Notes: generated from the letters alone by a model not told the origin. A stretch of 64,000 bases of DNA from Phoronis australis (GCA_002633005.1 NMRA01000093.1:702360-766359); one strand, 5' to 3'; shown: positions 12,383 through 27,800, numbered from the stretch's first letter. Translations and numbers: made by a program.

Positions 12383-12871
12383 GTTATTTGGTATGAAGAT
12401 TACTGCTCACAACTGAGATGGCAAGGGAAGCTATGAAATCTCGACGAATATGCGGACTGCAACTCAACTCCCTGTGGTCCGTCTGGTGCTTCGTTCTTGT
12501 ACTGGCTGTTCAAATCTACCTGACCTATGCTGGTGTCGTCCGCTACCAACACTACAACTCGTTACCATGGAAACCCAACAAGCGTCCGACAACGGAACTG
12601 AACAGTTGTCTCGCTCTGTTGGTGTTGTCACTGCTTTGTTTACCAGCGTTCGCCATGAGTGCCCTCTTTAAAATTGGCAACTATTCAAACGATGGAGTGA
12701 AGCTTGGCCGCGATTGGCTAAAAGAGAGTCATCACATTGGATGGCGGGGTACAATCAAAAGACTGTACAAGCACATTGGCCCAGTGGCGCAGACACTTCA
12801 CATTCTGTCAGCGTTTCTGATGCTGCTGCCAACAGTATTGCTGGAAGCCAGAGCCATCATGGTGTCCAGTG
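12383..12871 (+). CDS. tinc: tincar exon with start codon (CDS 12418-12871)
   Basis: The probable acceptor CTTAACCTTACAG ends at 12382, so the exon has a 35-base 5' UTR, the ATG at 12418 and 454 coding bases. The donor is G|GTAAGT at 12872. It encodes residues 1-151: the first three membrane segments with the conserved-looking FKIGNYSNDGVKLG between segments two and three. An upstream non-coding exon is implied but was not found. Confidence 0.85.
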
Positions 12872-15800
12872 GTAAGTAGAAAAGCAAACAATTTTTGGGC
12901 TAACTACACTAAATAATCAGTAGAAACACTAAGTATGACTGCTCTTTCCACCATATCTTGTACTTCAGATGTGTCAAGAACTGCCATCCCAAACGATATC
13001 GTTATCATGACTGTTCTTCTAAGTTCCTTTTGTTGGAAGCAGAGCAATAATCGCATCAGCAATGACTTCAATACCAAATCTTGAAGCCTGGTGGGGCCTA
13101 TGTATTGGTTTGTGCATGTGTGTGGGATGCTGAACATAACGAGGTTACTGGGGAACTCAGGTTTCGAAAACTGCTCTATCTCTGAAGTTCAAACTGAACT
13201 GGATTTTTGTAATGTTCATATTCGTGGTCAAGTTGAGAGAGACTTCATCTCAATTTTTACAGTTAGGACATGATGGCCTTGATTTTTGTACCAGGGGAGG
13301 GTTTGAGGGGATCCGCCAACTTTAGTGGGTCTTTAACCTTCTTGTTCCAGATATTATCTTGGGTGATAGGCAAAAATGTTATTGTCTTTCATAGGCTTTT
13401 GTCATTTGGTATTGCATATGTAATACCCATATGATGTATTGGTTGCAGTTAAAATATATTTTGTTCAGTGTCAATTCCAGAGGACAGGTTCTTCCAAATT
13501 CAAACATCAATCCAGTTATTTGTTGAGCGTGTGTGGGCTATTTTCACTGACGTCACGTCTCTCAGGCCAATTTTCTGCCGTGCTTCAAATAGTTACTAAA
13601 ACCCAATGAATACAAATGAAAACACAGTCTCAATTGAAAAACGATTGTCACAAAACCATATTCAATCACATTGTTTTTGCAGAATCTTTATTGCATATGG
13701 GTAAAAGTGATCCTAACCATATTTTTTAAGAGAAACTCGATTTCAGAAGCCAAACAGTTCCAAAAATCACCAGTTTCAGTTCAGGAAACTTTCTGTGGCC
13801 TGTACTCATCTCTGCTCTACTTTACATCTCATGAATTTAGACCAGTGTATGGAGAGTTGATGGACTAAGGAATTCTTGCATTTGTGTTGACAAAGTGCAA
13901 TATGATGACCGGCCTTTCTAGGTATTGCTTTGCTCTCAATTTTTGATTGTACAAGAGACAGAGGCATCTATTAACGTTAATATGTAAAAGAGCCTGCAGA
14001 GTTGAGAAAATGCTGAGTGGTCTAGGCCTACAGTACTTGAAACCTTTTTCTGATTTGATAACGGGAACTATTTTCAATTTTAACATTGTCACCATGTCAC
14101 TTTACCTGAAGATGTTCATGAACATGAACGATTTACAGCTTTGAGGTCTGATGACTGAGCAAAATGTATTTTGGATCCAGCCTCACTTAAAATAAACTAG
14201 TTTTCATTGATGTTGACAAAAGGTGCATGTGAGCATTGAAACAGGTCTTGGAGTAAATAGCTGTTGAATAATTGAGAAATGCAGAAACTTTGCGAAGATT
14301 AAGGAACAGGTAAAGAGGAAGAAGCACCGAAGTTCTCATTTTAACTGCAACTTGTTTTGTAAAAAGTGCAGATTGACAGAAAATGTGACAACACAGCCTT
14401 TAAGATTACTGATATTCTGATGGTTGTGTTGTTTTGAAATCCGAAGGTGATTGTATCTTTCGATGAACCATTCCAGGGGTACAGAAACATTTTCAGTTAG
14501 ACAGTTTTAGCCAATTAACCTGTAATAAACACTTGTAATGCAGTGAAATTTGACGATTAAATGCCATTGTGATTAACTGAATAGCCAATCTAGAAGTTTG
14601 TTATTAAACCTCTTGAATTTCTCCTTCAAATAGACAGTGGACCATCTTCATTGAATTATGCCACTTCATTTTCAGTCTTGAAACTCCACTTATGAAATAC
14701 CCCTCACAATGCCTACTATCTCCTTGATGAAATTCACATAGTTTGCCTGGGGGGCCACCATGTAAGTTTGGTCCAAAGCACTTGCTGACACTGTGATATA
14801 CATAATAGCCACCAGGACACTTTTATTGGTTGTGAAATGCCCTGTGGATTCTTAGCTAACATGGTATAATGAGCAAAGATTTATGGATAAACATCTCATG
14901 AGATAGTGTCCTTTGTGCTTCAGTGTACTCATTAACCCCACAGACATCGTCATGTTTGAGTGATGCAACAGACATTCCTCCCCTGACCCTTTTTGGTCTG
15001 ATTGTTTTTGGTTGATTTTTGCAGTCTGGCATTTGTGCTTCTGTGTTTACTTTAGTCCACCCATAAAAAGGGCCATCCTGTGCCAGGATTATATGAAATC
15101 TGATAATAATCAAACTGACAGCACAGATGATGTTTCTTTTTGAATAAAAATATTTATCCTGCCCTCAAAATTCTATATTTGCCAACTGTCCCCTTTTTTA
15201 GCAGTACCGTCCTACTTTTTTGAGATGCCCTTGGTGTTCCGCCACAGCAGCAATATGTTCTGCTTTTGACACATGCAATTACATAGTCACACTTGCGCCA
15301 TTGTTGTGCGTTGTTGTTGTGCGTTGTTGTTGTGCGTTGTTGTTGTGCGTTGTTGTTGTGCGTTGTTGTTGTGCGTTGTTGCATACTCTGGTGTATTTAC
15401 CGAGGCCATTTCCCTGTTCCACTTACAAAAAAGAAGAAAATGCCACAGGCTTGATGTTTCTGTGTGACAGGCTACACATTTTCTTCTTCCTGTATCCTAG
15501 ATTCAGACATCTGCTTTTTCATTTTAAAATGTCAAGGTTCAAACATAGGATCTCACCAACTTAGGTTGCTATTTTGTGGGGAAGCGCAATTTTTTTTCTC
15601 ATTTAAAGGACATGTTCTGCCAAATTAAAACATGTCAAGTTCTGTAAGATACTGAAACGTTGTGGACATATACAATGTTAGAAGCTCATGGAAAATGACG
15701 AATTCAATTTTGGCAATTCTTTTTTGTGCAATGTCGGTCTGTCAAATTGTACTGTAATATTTCATAAAGCTAGTATCTTCCTGCTAGTATACATAACATT

Positions 15801-18800
15801 AACAAAAACAAATTAAGCATATTTTATTGACAAAAAATGTGCATTATTTTGGAGTTTCTGTTGAATAAGCATTGTAGATTTAGAAGAACAAAATGTGCGA
15901 TTAGTATTCCTTTTCCTTTGTCCTAAAGTTGAATGAGCAAGTTCTATTATCTCCCTTGTTTCTTGGATTTGTTAGTTTTCCATAATGTGTTCACTGGCTC
16001 TAGGTACTAATTGGTGGTCGAGTTTTTCAGTTACAAGTTGCAGGCATTCATGCTCATGGAAAATGAACAATATTATAGTTGTTCAAAGAAATTAGTGAAT
16101 CATGAATGGGAATCATTGATAGAAAATAACCAACATATTTTCTTGGCGTCATAGCAGGGATTCCGTATTCGTACCATCCTGTCCAAAATATTATGACAAC
16201 AAGCTCCCACCCTGTCTTTGAACAATGACCGAAGACCTATAGAGATTCCGATTTATGTGATTATTGCACCAAACACTTATCTAAATATTGTCTATAACAA
16301 TAAGTCCCTTAGTGCAACAGGACATTCTGAACTCCCCAGTGTCCATCCTTTATGCAAAGAAGGTCTTCAGTGTTTTCCCTTGATTTTCGGTGAATGCCCA
16401 TGAAGAAATATTGTTTGCTTTTATTGACACTATCTATTGAATGTTTAACTTTGGTGGATTTATGATGTTTGCTTGATCCCAATATTCACAATGTCCGGAA
16501 TCCTCATAGGTAGTTTGCGCTATATTTTATCTCATGGACCATGTATTTTCTCATCTGTGTGGTATAATACATACTTTGCTCGATTTAGGAGGGGCTTCTG
16601 CCATGGGCTCCCTCATCCAGGCATAATAAAATGCTTTAGCAAGACATCTTTAGTTTCGTCTCAAGTGATTGTCCTAATATTGTGATGAGGCCCCCTGTTG
16701 CCATATCCTACAAATACCTGTGTATTATCCCCAATTAAAAGTCGAGATAATACCCATCAATTCTGATTTTTATGTAATGCAGTTATTTTTTATAATCTCC
16801 ATACTTACTAAGAAAGCAGCTCATTAGAAAACTCTTCAGATAGCTCCCCGACGTGTAGTAATTTATTCATATCCAGTTTAAGCTTAATCAAACTCTGGTT
16901 TATATGCCCTTCAGTTTGATAACTAGGCTACAAAATCAAAATGTCAGGAAATGCCACATGAAACCATTACTGTTATCCCCTAGCATGTTTTTCAGCCCTG
17001 TGGCACATTTTTGAAATCTAAATTTGTGAGAAACGTCTACCATTTTGTGGGAGTGCTCCCAATGGACGGGTAGATCTGCATGGGTAAGGGGGCCTTTTTA
17101 AAGTTGACTGGTTGATAAAAAGACCAGTTTGTAAGGCTTTTATAGTTTACACTGTGGTTGACTTTTGTTTCTGTTATGCATGATTTATGCTGATTTGGTT
17201 TCAACCTGGGATTTGGTAAACTGAGACAGTAACTTGAGACTTGTGAAGACTATGCTTTATAGAGATCGACAGACTACAGAACCCTCTGGTGAAATTTTTT
17301 TTACAAACCCAAGTTAGGTAGGAAATGTATTAAAAAAAAACATTTCGCTGGCAACTGATATATTCAGGAAAAACCAGTCCGGTAAAATGTTTAGGGTGCA
17401 ATATGGCAGATGAACAATGCTTTTCATGAAATTTCTGAACAAATATAAGAACTTTGTTGTAAACATACTGAAGGATGTATTCCTAGGACCCAACACACTC
17501 CCAAAGCACTAATATGTGAGAATTCTTCAATTACGGATTAGAAGCAGTGAATTCTATATCCCATGAAAATTCAATATTCCAACCTCAGCGACCAATAAAA
17601 GGGTTGCCAACTGTTATGGATTTATCCCTATTCTACATACTTGTCAGGCCTAAAAAATCACTATGTATGTGTTTATGGATTTTGGGCATTTATTTCTCTT
17701 CAAAGTAATCGGAAGAAAATTTAAAAGAACCTTTAAAAGTATCATCGTTTCAGAGCACCAGGTGCGTAAAGCTTAGGCAGAAATGACTGGAAAGTGACGG
17801 AAGTAGTCGAGAACACAAGATACAACCAGTAATACTTATGAGTATCAGTGTACAATACAACTTGCATATGAAATTTCCCTTTTTTGATTGGTCACTGGCT
17901 GTTGTTTATGAAGGACTGACCAATAAAAATTGTACTTACTTGACTTTGCATTGTGCGATATCATGTTGAGAGTGAAATTTTGGAGACAATTTTTTTGAGG
18001 AATTGGATTACATTTAGAAATTGAGAAAAGGAACTCAGCGCATTTTGCAATGATGTAGTTAGTCTTTAAAGTGGAGAAGTGCCACTTTTAGCAATAACGT
18101 TTGTCCCAAATTAGAGAATTTTTATGAATATCATAGTACATACCTTGAGGGTGAATCTTGTCCAATATTACTCAAGCTTTATAGAGCAATGATTGTATTA
18201 TGACTGTAAGGTACTTCCAGCTTAAATTCAATTATGAAAAAGCATCTCCTCAACAATCTTGTGTAGGCTTAATCAAATATACTTGTTTGGCAAGTTTTAT
18301 ACCTGTGCCTATTTTACCCGCAATACATCCTGAAATATTACTTTGTCCATCAAACTTTACAACATCCTAAACTTTAATAAAGGTATAGACCCAGAATTTT
18401 CTGAGCTTTAAAAATATTTTATACAACTGGTTTTAGGATCAAATTGAGCACATGGCACCACACCAACACCCATTTCTTAACATCACCTCAGTAGGGTAAT
18501 ATCCTAATATCCAGAAGTTGCACAAATGATACACAGACTAAGCTGAAGGCAATCCTTTACAAGAGTCATCTTAATGAATGCTATTCCTCTTGTACTAACA
18601 CAGAGTTTTAAGGTACCATAACTCAAAAAGCAAATACCCGGTAGGGCCTCAGTTGCCACAAACACAAACCAGTCTCTAGCAAGTCAGGTTTTCCGCTTTT
18701 CTATCCTTACATAATATTAAGAATCACAGCAATTTGCAGTCTTTGGAGATCACTGTCTTGTAGCTACTTGAACAAAGATTCTTTCCAAGTCCTTGATTTT

Positions 18801-21800
18801 GAAGAAACATTTTGCAATTGACATTATCAGGCCATTTGTTATCTGATCTGTGTAATCTTCAGGAACATGCAGTCTGTTTGTCCTTCTGAAAGGTTCCTGT
18901 CTGTCTTGTTACAGGACAGATGTCTGGCTTGTTTGGTGGTCTGTTTGTGATAAAGAGTCCAATGTTGTTATCAACATCATAGTCTAAACACAAATAGTTA
19001 CAATAAAAGGATGGTGTTTAGAATTAATTGGAGGAATTTTACTCTATTATCTGTTGTGATGGAGGAATTTAAAATGCTTAGTGGCGTTTTATGTCACAAA
19101 GGTGTTATATTCTCTTTTGGCCCAAGACTTGGCGCTGTCTTAAAATACGAAACATTGCGTTGTGGGAGGACAAAAGCATCTTTCTTGTGACCCAGTTTCT
19201 AATTTTGGTGTGCAAGACAATCTCAGTTTACAGGCACAAAATGTAATTTCTTTCATTCATGGATATTTAGAGACAGTGAAAATTTTTGTGCCAGTTGTTG
19301 GAATATCTCACTACCCAACAGTGACAATTTGGCGGCATGATAGTGGTAAAGAATTTGTCAGTCAAATGCTGGAAGATATCCCACTACATTAAATCCGTAC
19401 ACTGCCTACCAACTACCTTAGCGCCCTCTAGCAACCTCAAATTTTATCATGTCTCCTCTGTAATTACAGATTCTGATAATCACAATGTGTTGTAACAGAA
19501 CTATTATTCTTTTGGTACGGTTTGCTTAGAAAGGTGAGAAGTATAAGACAATTACTGAGAGCTTCCCTCAACATTAGTATCCAAGACAACATGCAAAACA
19601 GTTAATTTATTGAAGCCTGATTAGATGAATGCATATGTCTTTATGTTACCGGTATATCACACAAGTGATATGTGATACCCGAGTGTTGTATTGTAGGATC
19701 TATTGCAAGCATGTATTTTAGAATTTCAAAATGTACGTAGCATGCTAGCACTCTTAATTAATCAGGATAGGTGCTTGTAACAAAAGTTTCTCGTGTAGCA
19801 AAGCCTGAACTAGTGCATTTTCATGTTCGTCATTTCATTTGCTTTGACGCTAGTTCAAGGTGTCACTAAGAGCATGAAACAGTGTCAATATCACTTATTC
19901 AGAAAAGGAACTCATGTATATCCTAGGAGCACAGTCTGATAACACCAGATGATAATGCAATGGTGAATACATGGCTTTCACTCATTGCATCCCGCCTCAG
20001 GGATTTGTATAAGCTTTTATGTGCAGTAATCCAGTTTACCACCCTTGAAAACGTCCACACTGGTTACATTTTGAGTGTTGATCGAGCGCAAACAGTTGAT
20101 TTTGTGTTACCCATAGTGCCTGTGTACTACAGGAGATTACATTGTATTATAGAATAATGCATCAACATATGCTTATCCAAAAAATTCAAGCTGTTTTCTG
20201 TGTTAAGGATGCGTAAAATAGGAAAATGTTTGTCTACCACCACAGTGACGGTTTTTGATCATCATCGAAATATCTGACTTAGCGGTGAATTTTGCCTGCA
20301 AGAAATTAAGCATTCTTTGGAAGAGCACTGACAAATTTTAGTGAAAAGTTATTCCTATCCTTGCCCGAACTCGCCACACTTTGACTGCTGGTTGTCTCCA
20401 GTGTTGTACCTCTCCCAGTTGCCGCGAAAGGTTCACCCCACGCACCCATAATTATTGGAGGCCCCCACTTCATGCGACTCTCCTACAACTTTTGGTCTTT
20501 TCAGGAACAATTATCAAGACTGATCAAGTTTGAGTCTAATACTGGAATAAAAACTTACAAAAATTAGCGATGTTGTGTCCGCATCTCATGGACTAAAGCT
20601 TGGCTTGTGACGTTATCGTTATTCTGGCCAATTGGTGGCGTTTTGGCTAAACGACGCGGCATTGACGTCAGTTCACCATCCCATGCCATACGTGTGACAA
20701 GTCGAATCGTAAACCGCCTGTTTTATTTAAAGAGGGACTCTCGATGTGCTCATAGAGAGCTTCCTTTACACCCCTTTTGAACCAGTCTTCCTCACAGTCT
20801 AAGATAGTTCTGAATCAAGAGTTACTTTTTGTGATGGAAGACAGGATAATAGCTGCAGCTTTAAGTTACTTTTGTCAAAATATTCATTCTAGTTACTGTA
20901 TGAGGAAAATAGACACGGTTTATTTATTCTGAAAATTAGTGCTATTGACAGGATTTTTTATTTTTCATTCCCTGAAATATTTTTGAAATAAACTTGCATG
21001 GTTTACTAACATACACTAAAACCATAGTCCAATGTTACCATATTACCTGCAACAATTTGAATAGTGAATGGTCGGATCCAACAGCAACAGTAAAAAGGCC
21101 ATTCCCAGGTAAATATTATTTTGTTTAGGGTAAAAGGTGTTAAAACAACACAATAATGAGTAATGTTTTTGTAAAATGTTTCCTTGTCTTGGCTGAAATT
21201 CCTTGCATATTTTCATTTCACCTACACACATGCACCTGCATGGAAGAGTTAGTGTTCAGGCACCCTGTGGTGACTGATGAACTCCTGAACGAACCTACAC
21301 AGTGATTTTTCGGGTTTCTTCTCAGTTGGTCAAAAAGTCATCATGGTGTGCGATAAACAGTCTCCTGTTTAACACCTGACCAGTCTAATATAATCACAGG
21401 TCTTGTCAAAGATATCATAACCAATTAATCCTTACTCACATATTGGCATCACCAATCCATAATCATTACACATCCAACAATGGAAAGCTATAAAGTAAAC
21501 ATGTTACAGGCCTCAAACATAGATTTGAGAAATATTCAACATGGATAAATGCAAATTCCTATGAGACTTCACTTAGTTATACTGATTTTGGCTTGAAGTA
21601 TATTGATAACAGCCCCAAAGCATGGGTTGACAGTACACTTTGCCTGCATGACAAGCCCACTTTGTTTATTGGACCTAATGATGCTGATAATTGTTAGGAG
21701 AATAAACACTACAGTGTTATTATTCCCTGGTAAATCCATAGCCTGCCTGTTGTTGCAAATGGTTGTGTTATCCTTACTGTTGAGTTATTTGGTCTATTGT

Positions 21801-24800
21801 CCCTGCTCTTACTTGGGAGATGTTCTCAGTGATCTGACAGACAAACCTCCAATGCACCTCAACATAACTAACATTATGTAATCATATCGCCCCAAATAAA
21901 CAGGATTTTAACAACAAACCATGGCAAAATATAATTCACTGGCATCAGTTTCATATCATCCATCAACCAATTCTGCGAAAAAGAATGCAAAGCTAAAAAC
22001 AAGTCATTCGAATTGTCTGTTGAAACTTCAGTATCTGAATAAAAATTGAATGTAATGGTGTGGGACTAACCAAACTGCCTATCAGTCTAAAGCAGCATTA
22101 AACCAATGTTTTCTGTAAAAGAAACAAATTAGCAAGTCCTGTTTAGTCCACTTACTGTTATAAAATTGATCTTGTATTGTTCCTTACCCAGTTTAGATGT
22201 GTTCTCTGGGTTGGAGAGGAACGGGCAGTTCATTAATTTTTTCAGACCAAGCTCATTGAATTTCAGGACCTGAAATTTAATGAGCTTGGTTTGATGAAAT
22301 AATGAACTGTCGGTACTTTCGAAGCCCTAAAATGGTCTCCACATTGGCTAAGGATTGAGGAACGTTTTCATATGGGCCACAAGAGGTCGAAATCAAAAGT
22401 TGGTTATTGGTTTTCGTGAATGATGGTTGGTTTACAGCTGTTCGGTTATGCAGGACCTTATCAACATGTCTGCTATTTAGCCAAATAGCTACAAAACGAC
22501 AGATTTTAGCTAGAAAATGAACATATTTTCTGAAAGTGGAAAGCCTGTAGAACTCATTTTTGACTTTTTAATACTCTGACATGAATTGGGTCACATGACC
22601 CTGTCTCAAAAAGGTAGGCCAAACATTACCATACTTTCCAGACATGTTACTGAACCACATGTTATTTGATCTTCATTCTATTCAAACTGTGTTGTGTATT
22701 CAAAATGATAAGATTTCAACTTTCCTTAATGGTATTAACTGGTTAATTTGCTTTCAAGTTTACTTTGGATCCTTAAAAGCTCACATAGAACATTTTTATA
22801 CCAATACAAATTTGTATTCACACCTGTGTAATTTAATCAACCTATATCAATAGACAACATTTCGTGGTAGGGCTTGACTAATATTTCAATTAAACGAGAC
22901 CAGTCCAGACTGCATTAAAGTGTTTACGCCAAAGGTTGAGTGATTTGTTTATATAATTATTGTTTTTTACAACTCAGTACTACAAAAAGCAATGTTTTGT
23001 TTAGTCTGCAGTTTTGACAGTTTAGCTGGAAACATTGCCAGGCTCTTTTTTCACAACAGAGGAGCCATTGCTGGTTCCCTAAAAACAACTAACATATCCA
23101 AAAATGATCCATTTCATGTGGCGTTTTATCCAAGATTTTTTTCTTCTAATGACTTCTTATTATGGTAATAAAAATGTATACAGCCACAGCAGTAAAACAT
23201 AAAGATAAAATAAATAATTTCCTGGTTCAGTAAAAAGCATTAAAAATTTCAAACAGGCTTTACCCAACCGTTATATCTCTCATTCTTGAACTAATAATAT
23301 AATTGAATTTGGTATTTCACCACTTTATGAATGAAATGCTCTACGTGCCCACTTTGTCAATACATACCCACATGTATGGTAGTAGGTTGTGTGTAATGTG
23401 TGAAAAGAAAGTTGTCATCAATTAGTCAATAAATCATTAATGGCCTCTTCTGTTAGAGTAACTACAACTATTGGAGAATAGGGTTGGTAGAGCATTTATA
23501 AGCTGCTGCTCCAAAAATGCTTTATTTTTGAAATGAAAAGATACACAAAACAAGTTCTGATATGAAGCTCAGATAATAAATATTCTTGTCTCTGAAATGC
23601 CCAAATAAGTAGATCGATTAAAAGTTGAATAGTTTGAAAGCCTCATGTACTGTTTGTAGAAGTCTGCTACTTGTCTCTTGTTTTGTTCTATCTATTATGT
23701 CATATCTTTCTACATGTTGTAATCATAAATACACGACAACTTTTTATCACATTTTCTGACATATTGTTGGTGACTGTATGTCTCAACTGTCAGACCTGGT
23801 AAAGTTTAGAGTGAGTCCAAGGGAGACACCACACAGGAATGTTTCAAAGAAATAAAGTGTCCTGAGCACTCTAGTGCCTGAGTCATAGACACTTCTTCTA
23901 ATAGATACTGGAGTATGTTATTTTTAACAGCAGTCCTGTAGACCTTCTAGTGTCACCCTATCTTGTGACAACCACAGTTTAAATAGCTGTGGCACCTGTT
24001 GTGTGGCATACTGTTTACCAGGAACTTCAAGGTGGCAGTGCAGATATTTTGAAATTATAGAACTACCAGGTATATGCTTTTGAGAATCAGTGGTTATCTA
24101 GTTTTATCTATTGCAAAACTAGTTAAAAATCAAAGAACCTAGGTAGAGCCTAGTATGTCTTTGGGTGCCACTTAACATAAAAGAAAAAATGAGTGGGGAT
24201 CATTTTGGGGATATATGTCATCGGCTGTCAAAATAAGGCAATGGAAAAGTGAAATTTCATTTGATGAATTCCTTAAAAATAAGTGTCAAATTTTATTTCA
24301 TCTGATGCTTGAGAGCTTTTGCAGTAAGATTAGCCAGAGCATTTTTGAACTTGGCAAAATGAGAATTATTGCAATTTACATTTACCTGAACACCTGAATC
24401 CTCAATGTAATATTTGAGTAACTCTTAAATCCTACATCCCATTGAGAGTTGAACTGTATTCATTAGTACTTTAGGAACTTTCCTGAAGTACTATGATGGG
24501 AACATAAATAACAAAAATGTTCTGAAACTAAAAGTTCCTTCGGATAATTTTTGTGGGTAAAACTAAAAATTTGTTAAAGTCAAACAGCACAGGACTAAAT
24601 TCTGCATGACTAAGTGTAATAATTAACTTGGCCTTGTTCAAAATTCCTCTTGCTTATCCATGCAGCTGTGTTTTTCTATCTGAAGTCAAGGTGTCAACTC
24701 AACATGCAGTGTTATTTTTGAGTCAGGCATTAAATTGACTTTTCCTAATGAGACTGTAACTGAAAACAGGCTTTAGAAACAAGTACTTACAAGTACTAGG

Positions 24801-27800
24801 CTCACATGAGTGGCAAAAATGCTGGCATTTCATTGGCTAAAATGCTAGGGAAAATGCAAGCGTTTTATGTGAGCCAGACCTACCAGCTCTCCCTGAAAGA
24901 GTCGTTTTTGCTACCAGTTAGATTTATGAAAAAGTTGAAATCAAAATAGGTCTACACTGCCATAAATTAAAGTGCATGGATAAACAAAGACCTCTTCCCC
25001 TGCACATTATGGTCTCACTACAAAAGTGCTTGTAAACTCACCAGCAGTTTTAGGGAAACTCAAAAACTAGTAAAGCACTAGCAGAAGTGGCACATGTAAC
25101 CATTCACATTATTGGCTTTTTTTGCTAAATTTTCGGTCCTGACCGTGTTAAATTTTGGTCCTGTCCTGATAAATTGTAGGTCGTGGCGCGATAAATTTTG
25201 GTATGTTTTTCTGGTCCTGCAAAGAATTTAATTCTTGAATAGAAACTTTGTGTCCTGGAATTTTTTCCGCTTTGACTTTCCATACCAGCATATTCAGTGG
25301 CTAATGCCACCAGCAACAGCGAAAACTGAGGACAGTTACAAAAAGCCATTGTTTGTGGAATTGATATTCATGCTGTCCACCATTAGTATTGTGACTTCTT
25401 GTTCAATATTTGTCATTAATTAACCTACAAAATGTCAGTGTCTCCATGTCAACACTGCAGGGTAAACTTTGTGTTTAATGTTTGTGTGTTACATAACAGT
25501 ACACTACAGCTACACAAGATACATGTGTTCTTGGTTGTTGACACCCTGCCAGTATTTATTAAAGATTGTTGACACCCTGCCAGTATTTATTAAAGATTGT
25601 TGACACCCTGCCAGTATTTATTAAAGATTGTTGACACCCTGCCAGTATTTATTAAAGATTGTTGACACCCTGCCAGTATTTATTAAAGACACACACACAC
25701 TCTATCCCACATAATACATGCAAGTTCTTACTGGATATTTAGGGCCTTAGGAAGAGCAGGGGAGGGGCAGGTGGGGGGACATGCCCTGAAACCTCGGAAA
25801 GACATCAAGGAGAGTACATTTTCAGATCAATGGAGGTTTATTGCTGTCACATTTCCCAGTGTTTTTTATAATTTCTTTGTGACCATCCTGTCGTCAAATT
25901 GCTTCTTTTTTGCAGTGGGTTATTCAACCGGTTCGTGTAAAAATGTGTAATGTCGCAAAATGTCCACGAATGAAATAAATTACATTTCTTCTCTGCCAAT
26001 TTGATTCATCTTGTACATGTTGCTACTAACGCAGTTCTCTCCACCATTATCCGCTCGTCTGGTATATTTCTGATTAATCTTCAATCTTTTGTAATTGAGT
26101 GGTTAATGACACAGCACATTGAAATCACTGTCGTACCATCTCGGAGTGCCTATATGATCCAATTAATTATTTACAAATGAAACAAGGTAAATTGTACATT
26201 CTGATCCAATTACACAGTTGGTGTTTATTAAAAATTAATCCATTGTCACAACCACAACAATCCAAGCTTGTACTGCAATAATGCAGACCTTCCCAGCTAT
26301 GACAAACACCACTTTAGACTGACTTTTGGCACCTCTGGTGGAGACTAATGCCATTTTTAACATCTGGCTTAGATTAAAATTTAGAACATCCACAGTGATT
26401 ATGAGTTGATGTGTCTTGTAGTGGTCACCAAAGTGTAGTTTGTAAATCTGGGTGGTCAATGGGGCACTACTGGTTTAGCAAAGGCGTTTTGTTTTTACTG
26501 GGGGTTGTTTAAACGCTGCACAGAGTCTTCTTTAAAAACCATTGTTGTTGTTCATGTTTTATGATGGTACTCAGTTGGTTTTGTTTATTTTTAGTCCCTT
26601 TTGTGAGGTAGCATTTCTAATTACCCATGACAAATCTATGTATGGAATGGAGTTTTTTGATTGGTTCAGTTTGAAGATTCATTGCTGCTAACTTGATGTA
26701 TTCAAGTTTGCAGTAACACCAAATAAACGAAGAATTCCGCCAAGTAATTATGCTTTATCGTGTTATTAAATAAAGCTTAAAAGTTACACACTGTAACTAT
26801 GGCCATACCATATTTGTGGGTATTCAAGGGAAGGCTAGAATTAGTCTTTGAAAAATGAAAAAAACATCAAATTTAGCAATTATTTTTGTCCATATAGGGA
26901 GATTCTACCATATCTGGTAATTGCAAACAACAACATAGTGAGACAGTGGTGTAGCAGTTAGACATTGATGACCCAGCAAATATGACTTCGTTGTAATGGT
27001 TAGAGTTGCTGTAATTTATGAGACAATACAGAGAAGGTCAGATAACTTCTTTTGTTAACTCAAAACAACACAAGAGCAAGCCTGTGAGAAGTAGGACATG
27101 CCGTAATCGTTCGGGTTAACGGCCTGGGTGGTTAAATTGGCGAACCCAAAAAATCGGGGGAGGGCGGTTAACCGAGCAGTGGGCGGTTAAATCGAAAATC
27201 CACCTAAAGTAGGGGATGGGCGGTTAACCGAACATGGGCGCTTATTACGACAGTCAACCGCCCTGGGCGGTTAATCTTACCTGGCGATCTAAATCCGGAC
27301 ACGACACTCATACTCGGAACGCGTAGCCCTTTTCAAAGAGCTTTATCGCCACGTCGCCAAATGACTGTGAAAACGTCATAACAGCGGATGATCCCAAGAA
27401 AGGTTCTCTTGCCCTCAGATTAGTCATTCACTATTAAATTTACAAAATTGCTGAGTAATAACCCCGTGCCGTCCTGCGGTGCGCAGACGACCAGTGACCA
27501 CGAAGCCTCCACTAGAATTAAAACTGTTTCAAGATGTGACCCTGCTTAAGTGCGCGCGTGCAAGCTTCACGTGTTGCAGAGGTCAGACATCAAATTTATG
27601 GTCTCGNNNNNNNNNNNNNNNNNNNNNNNNNNNNNNNNNNNNNNNNNNNNNNNNNNNNNNNNNNNNNNNNNNNNNNNNNNNNNNNNNNNNNNNNNNNNNN
27701 NNNNNNNNNNNNNNNNNNNNNNNNNNNNNNNNNNNNNNNNNNNNNNNNNNNNNNNNNNNNNNNNNNNNNNNNNNNNNNNNNNNNNNNNNNNNNNNNNNNN

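Noticed and set aside
12450-12671. 73-codon frame inside the first tincar coding exon
   Set aside because: It is an out-of-frame shadow of the tincar reading frame.
15154-15564. Cys/Val-rich (+) and Asn/Thr/Gln-rich (-) frames
   Set aside because: They arise from the 13-bp tandem repeat.
19162-19392. 76-codon plus-strand frame in the tincar intron
   Set aside because: No recognisable motif, and no splice sites that would fit the tincar phase.
25535-25689. Regular repeats resembling a CRISPR array
   Set aside because: The units are directly adjacent with no spacers, and the genome is animal. It is a minisatellite.
26940-27005. Possible second tRNA-like SINE (CAGTGGTGTAGCAGTTAGAC)
   Set aside because: Box B is not recognisable, so the similarity is too weak to annotate.
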